Part shown: one piece after another, positions 60,981-64,000 of the stretch | Position numbering within the stretch: position 1 is the stretch's first letter | Layout of the letters: every line of letters starts with the position of its first letter | DNA from: Fallopia convolvulus | Lineage: Eukaryota; Streptophyta; Magnoliopsida; Caryophyllales; Polygonaceae | Assembly: GCA_964016875.1 (NCBI GenBank) | Contig: OZ024720.1 | Span: 41,817,106-41,881,105, forward strand | Direction of reading: 5' to 3' | DNA length: 64,000 nucleotides | Program-made: the position numbers and the translations under genes | The notes under the pieces: model-generated | The model's database searches: none | Seen by the model: only the letters and a program-made list of their open reading frames with translations | What the model was told of the DNA's origin: nothing

Positions 60981-62103
60981 TTTCCAAGATAAGATTCACT
61001 CAAAAATAATAGGTACGAGACCCCATACTTGGTCTCAAAATTAACCTCGGAATTATTCATAAACTACCCAATTGGGTTGTTTACGGGTCTGGGCTCGGAT
61101 CGATCATCTATGAAGTGCAGGGTCGTTAACGAGCCTGGGTGGGTCGTTAACGAGCCGCCGAGAGCAAAACCAGAAATTTCCGAAATTGAATCTACCTCTA
61201 ATTCAGCACAAATCAAGCATGCAATCTTCTATTATTCCCCACAATTCCCTCATTGGTTAAAAGCACCTCATACTTACTCAATTACCCATCCCGAACATGC
61301 TAAAAATTTCCCGAAATTTTGACATGCAAAGTTCGAACTTTTAGATCTAGAACAAGAAAAATCCATGCTTTCCTAACTAAAGGGTTACAATAGCTAATCT
61401 AACATGAATAAACTTACCTAAAACATAAACAACTAAGCACAATCAAGAATTTTTAGAATGGAATTTAAGCATGCTCATCGATCTCCCTAAAAATCATGAT
61501 TCAAGATATGAAATTTAACCTTACAAATAATCAATCATGCAAATTCAAGCAAGGGTTAAGAAATCATACCGGAGAACCGAGAATTAAAAGAACAAGGTTC
61601 GGAATCGGGGTAGTTAACGAGCTCGTCGTCGACGGTGAATGGCTTTCGAACTCCGGTAACGATGGCGTCTCCGGTGGTCATTAGCGTGGGATTTCCGACT
61701 CGGTGGGAGAGAAGGGAAAGGGATTGCGAGAGTTTTGGGTTTGAGAGTGAATGTGGGAGAGATTGTGGTAGAATTTTGGGAGGGGTAGAAGGGTTTTTAT
61801 AGGAGGGGTAAAGACAGAGGGGGTGGCGGCTAGGGTTAGAAAAGTTAACTAGGTTAGAATTACTTACCTGCCCCGTATTGTGACGAATCGGGTCGTCCGA
61901 ACTGGGTCGTTAACGACCCCGGGGTGGGTCGTTAACGAGCCACCGTAGCCTCCTTGAGTGAATTTCGACCCCTTTTTTCCTGAAATCTTGTTAGCTCAAA
62001 AAATCTTATTTCTATCCTATTAAAAACTAAAAAAAGAAAGCTAGGAAATAATCTAAAAGAAAAATAAAAATAAAATAAAATAAAATAAACCTATTCTAAA
62101 AAG

Positions 62104-62149
62104 CGGGTTGCCTCCCGTAAGCGCTATGTTTAACGTCGTTAGCCCGACG
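62104..62149 (-). other. Two tandem hairpins after pol stop (element 2 counterpart)
   Basis: Minus strand: CGTCG (62149-62145) pairs with CGACG (62138-62134) around GGCTAA; then CGGG (62117-62114) pairs with CCCG (62107-62104) around AGGCAA. Compared with 7047-7096, loop cores and the intervening AAAC and GCGCTT are conserved, while one pair in each stem changed on both sides (G-C to C-G, T-A to C-G). Confidence 0.5.
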
Positions 62150-62159
62150 AGCTCTCTTG

Positions 62160-64000
62160 CTAGTCTTGTGGAGTGAGAGCCATGGTGACTCTTATTTCTT
62201 CATCAGGATCAGGCTGCTCATGGAATTTCTTCAACCGGTGTCCATTAACTTTGAAAATGACGCCTCGGTTATCAGTCAACTCTACTGCTCCGTGAGGATA
62301 AATGTGATGAACCACAAATGGTCCACTCCATCGTGTCCTTAGCTTCCCGGAAATAATCTGAGTCTAGAGTTGAAGAGGAGTACCTTATCACCGATGTGGT
62401 AAGTTTTGGGCACCAATTTCCGATCATGCCACCTTTTGGTGCGCTCCTTGTAGATTTCAGCATTTTCGTACGCCTTCAGCCTCAATTCTTCTAATGATTG
62501 CAAGTCCATGAATCTTTTTGCTCCAGCCGTGTCGAGGTTCATGTTGAGCTCCTTGAGAGCCCATAATGCTTTATGCTCCATTTCGACCGGTAAATGACAT
62601 GCCTTGCCATACACTAGATTATAGGGGGTGGTGCGTAGAGGCGTTTTGTATGCTGTCCTATATTCCCATAGAACGTCGTCCAATTTGGAGGACCAATCCT
62701 TTCTAGAACGGGAAACTGTCTTCTCTACTATGCTTTTTATTTGCCTGTTTGAAACTTCAACTTGGCCACTTGTTTGGGGATGATAGGGTGTTGCCACCTG
62801 ATGAGATACCCCATACTTAGCCAAAAGGGCTTCAAAACTCCGCTCGATGAAATGGGAGCCACCATCACTGATTAGGACTCTTGGAACGCCGAATCTGGGG
62901 AAAATATTGGTCTTGATGAATTTAGCAACAGTCTTGGCGTCGTTAGTCCTTGTAGCAACAACTTCCACCCGTTTGGAAACATAATCAACCGCAACTAGGA
63001 TGTACTTGTAAGGTCCTGAGGCTGGGAACGGTCCCATGAAATCAATACCCCATACATCAAATAGCTCAACTTCTAATATCCCAGCTAGTGGATTCTCATG
63101 TCTCCAAGTTATGTTGCCTGAGCGTTGACATCCATCACATGCTGTCACATAAGCTTGCACATCTTTGAACATGGTGGGCCAATAGAGACCACTTTGAAGA
63201 ATCTTCGCAGTAGTCTTGAATCCTTTTGCATGACCTCCAGTTGGCAGTGTGTGGCATTGACGGATCACGTTTTCAATCTCCTCTTCTGGGATACAACGCC
63301 TAAAGAGGTGATCACTTCCTTGTTTAAACAAATAAGGATCGTCCCAGTAGTATTGTTTCACATCATGGAGAAATTTCTTCTTCTTTTGTGGGGTAAGGCC
63401 CTCGGGAATTACGCCTCCTACAAGATAGTTAGCGAAATCCGCAAACCAAGGAGCTTTTGGCCCTCTAATAGCATGGATTGATATTGAGGAAGAAGAAATT
63501 GAAGAAGGAGAGGGGGTGGATTTTAATTGAGAAGACTTAGGTTCAGAAATCTTACCTGGGTGGGTCGTTAACGAGCTAGGTTTCCATTTATTGACCTCGG
63601 TACCGACCTCCCGTAGCTCAGTAACGACCCCATTGGCTTGATTGTCGACCAAACTTGAACATTTTCCCTTTTTATTTGTGTCCTCCAGCCTCGGCACCTC
63701 GTTAACGATCCTGAAGGGGTCGGTAACGAGGGTCTTGTAGAGCTCAACCTCGTTCAGCAGGAGGTGTTCGTCGGGTCTGGAATCATTTATCGGAACTTCA
63801 TTATTGGACTCGATGATATGCTCAACTGGCAACCTGGACAAGTGATCCGCCACTAGATTTTCTGCTCCCTTCTTGTCTCTTATTTCATGATCGAATTCCT
63901 GCAGTAAGAGCATCCAACGAAGCAATCTAGGTTTTGCATCTTTTTTAGCCATTAGGTATCTAACGGCCTCATGGTCAGTATAAACAATCACTTTGGATCC
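62160..64000 (-). pseudogene. Athila element 2 pol: RNase H end and integrase, partial at window edge
   Basis: Open from the window edge (frame GSKVIVYTDHEAV) to a stop at 62339, directly after LLFNSRLRLFPG. A shift of one base near 62337-62341 puts the rest (WSGP, VNGHRLKKF) back in frame up to a TAG at 62160-62162, so a 1-nt deletion or sequencing error is likely. RNase H end: KKDAKPRLLRWMLLLQEFD. A long linker of roughly 140 residues, much longer than in element 1, carries TCGTTAACGA copies. Integrase: GGHAKGFKTTAKIL with CDGCQRSGN (HHCC), then GIDFMGPFP, SDGGSHF and GQVEVSNRQIKSIVE (DDE). No other stop seen. Confidence 0.85.

Larger units (their letters stand above)
60957..62159 (-). other. 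Athila element 2 spacer between pol and ORF1
   Basis: No gene. Contains the post-pol hairpins (62104-62149), palindrome pairs at 61907-61938 and 61123-61153 and a variant at 61611. An A-rich tract lies near 62040-62090. ORFs of 60-97 codons here are unsupported. Confidence 0.55.
56290..63729. repeat. Dispersed paired palindrome TCGTTAACGA throughout Athila element 2
   Basis: Perfect copies start at 56290, 57324, 57346, 58350, 58373, 59719, 59773, 61123, 61144, 61907, 61929, 63565 and 63699. Imperfect copies start at 56311, 56974, 59740, 59793, 60601, 61611, 63618 and 63720; TCGGTACCGA, itself palindromic, is at 56374 and 63597. Most form pairs 20-23 bp apart, start to start. Copies lie in the LTR, 3' spacer, ORF1 coding sequence, ORF1 leader, post-pol spacer and the RNase H-integrase linker. 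I saw no copy outside this element. Confidence 0.8.
56141..64000 (-). mobile_element. Athila-type Ty3/gypsy retrotransposon (element 2), 3' half
   Basis: Read on the minus strand: RNase H end, integrase, post-pol hairpins, spacer, ORF1, spacer, polypurine tract and 3' LTR, which abuts satellite at 56141. Gag, RT and the 5' LTR lie beyond the right window edge. ORF1 is intact and pol has only one apparent 1-nt frameshift, so this copy looks younger than element 1. Its protein sequences are related to but clearly distinct from element 1, making it a different Athila family. Confidence 0.88.

Overview
This is plant nuclear DNA, almost certainly a flowering plant and probably a eudicot. The window is heterochromatin-like: nested LTR retrotransposons, a LINE remnant, a CACTA transposon end, and about 34 kb of one head-to-tail satellite with a monomer near 226 bp. 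No ordinary host gene is evident. Athila elements embedded in a large satellite array suggest a centromeric or pericentromeric location. That is inference; the species cannot be named from the sequence.

Left block (1-16216). A plus-strand Athila-type Ty3/gypsy element (element 1) enters from the left. Its gag is cut by a CACTA transposon whose right end is at 1864. Then follow gag, protease-RT-RNase H and integrase (two nonsense codons), a spacer, a broken Athila ORF1-like gene and a 3' LTR (14778-16216). The pol-ORF1 spacer was invaded by a 5'-truncated L1-type LINE, which abuts an opposite-strand ORF fragment of unknown origin.

Middle block (16217-56140). The satellite keeps one orientation throughout. 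It contains an 8-monomer higher-order repeat of about 1.80 kb (16.4-22.8 kb), a nearly identical 5-monomer repeat of 1130 bp present three times (26.7-30.1 kb), and a mosaic patch assembled from segments found 6.6 and 10.1 kb away. A Tekay/Del-like chromovirus (35494-40990) sits in the array. It has a 5' LTR, tRNA-Met primer site, gag, protease, RT and part of RNase H, then ends abruptly in satellite with no integrase or 3' LTR. A second interruption at 49425-49584 is 160 bp of unknown origin.

Right block (56141-64000). A younger-looking minus-strand Athila (element 2) has its 3' LTR against the satellite, an intact 536-codon ORF1 and a pol gene running off the window edge with one apparent 1-nt frameshift. 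The two Athila elements therefore face the array with their 3' LTRs from opposite sides, at nearly the same monomer phase.

The most unusual signal is a set of short motifs spread through each Athila. Element 2 carries at least 13 perfect copies of the palindrome TCGTTAACGA, mostly in pairs about 21 bp apart, in its LTR, spacers, ORF1 and pol linker. Element 1 carries a different motif (CCGGGTA / TACCCGACC, about 12-bp period) at matching places in its LTR and after pol. Both elements also share two small hairpins just after the pol stop, each with a compensatory base-pair change. These look like cis elements of Athila biology that I do not recognise from known descriptions.
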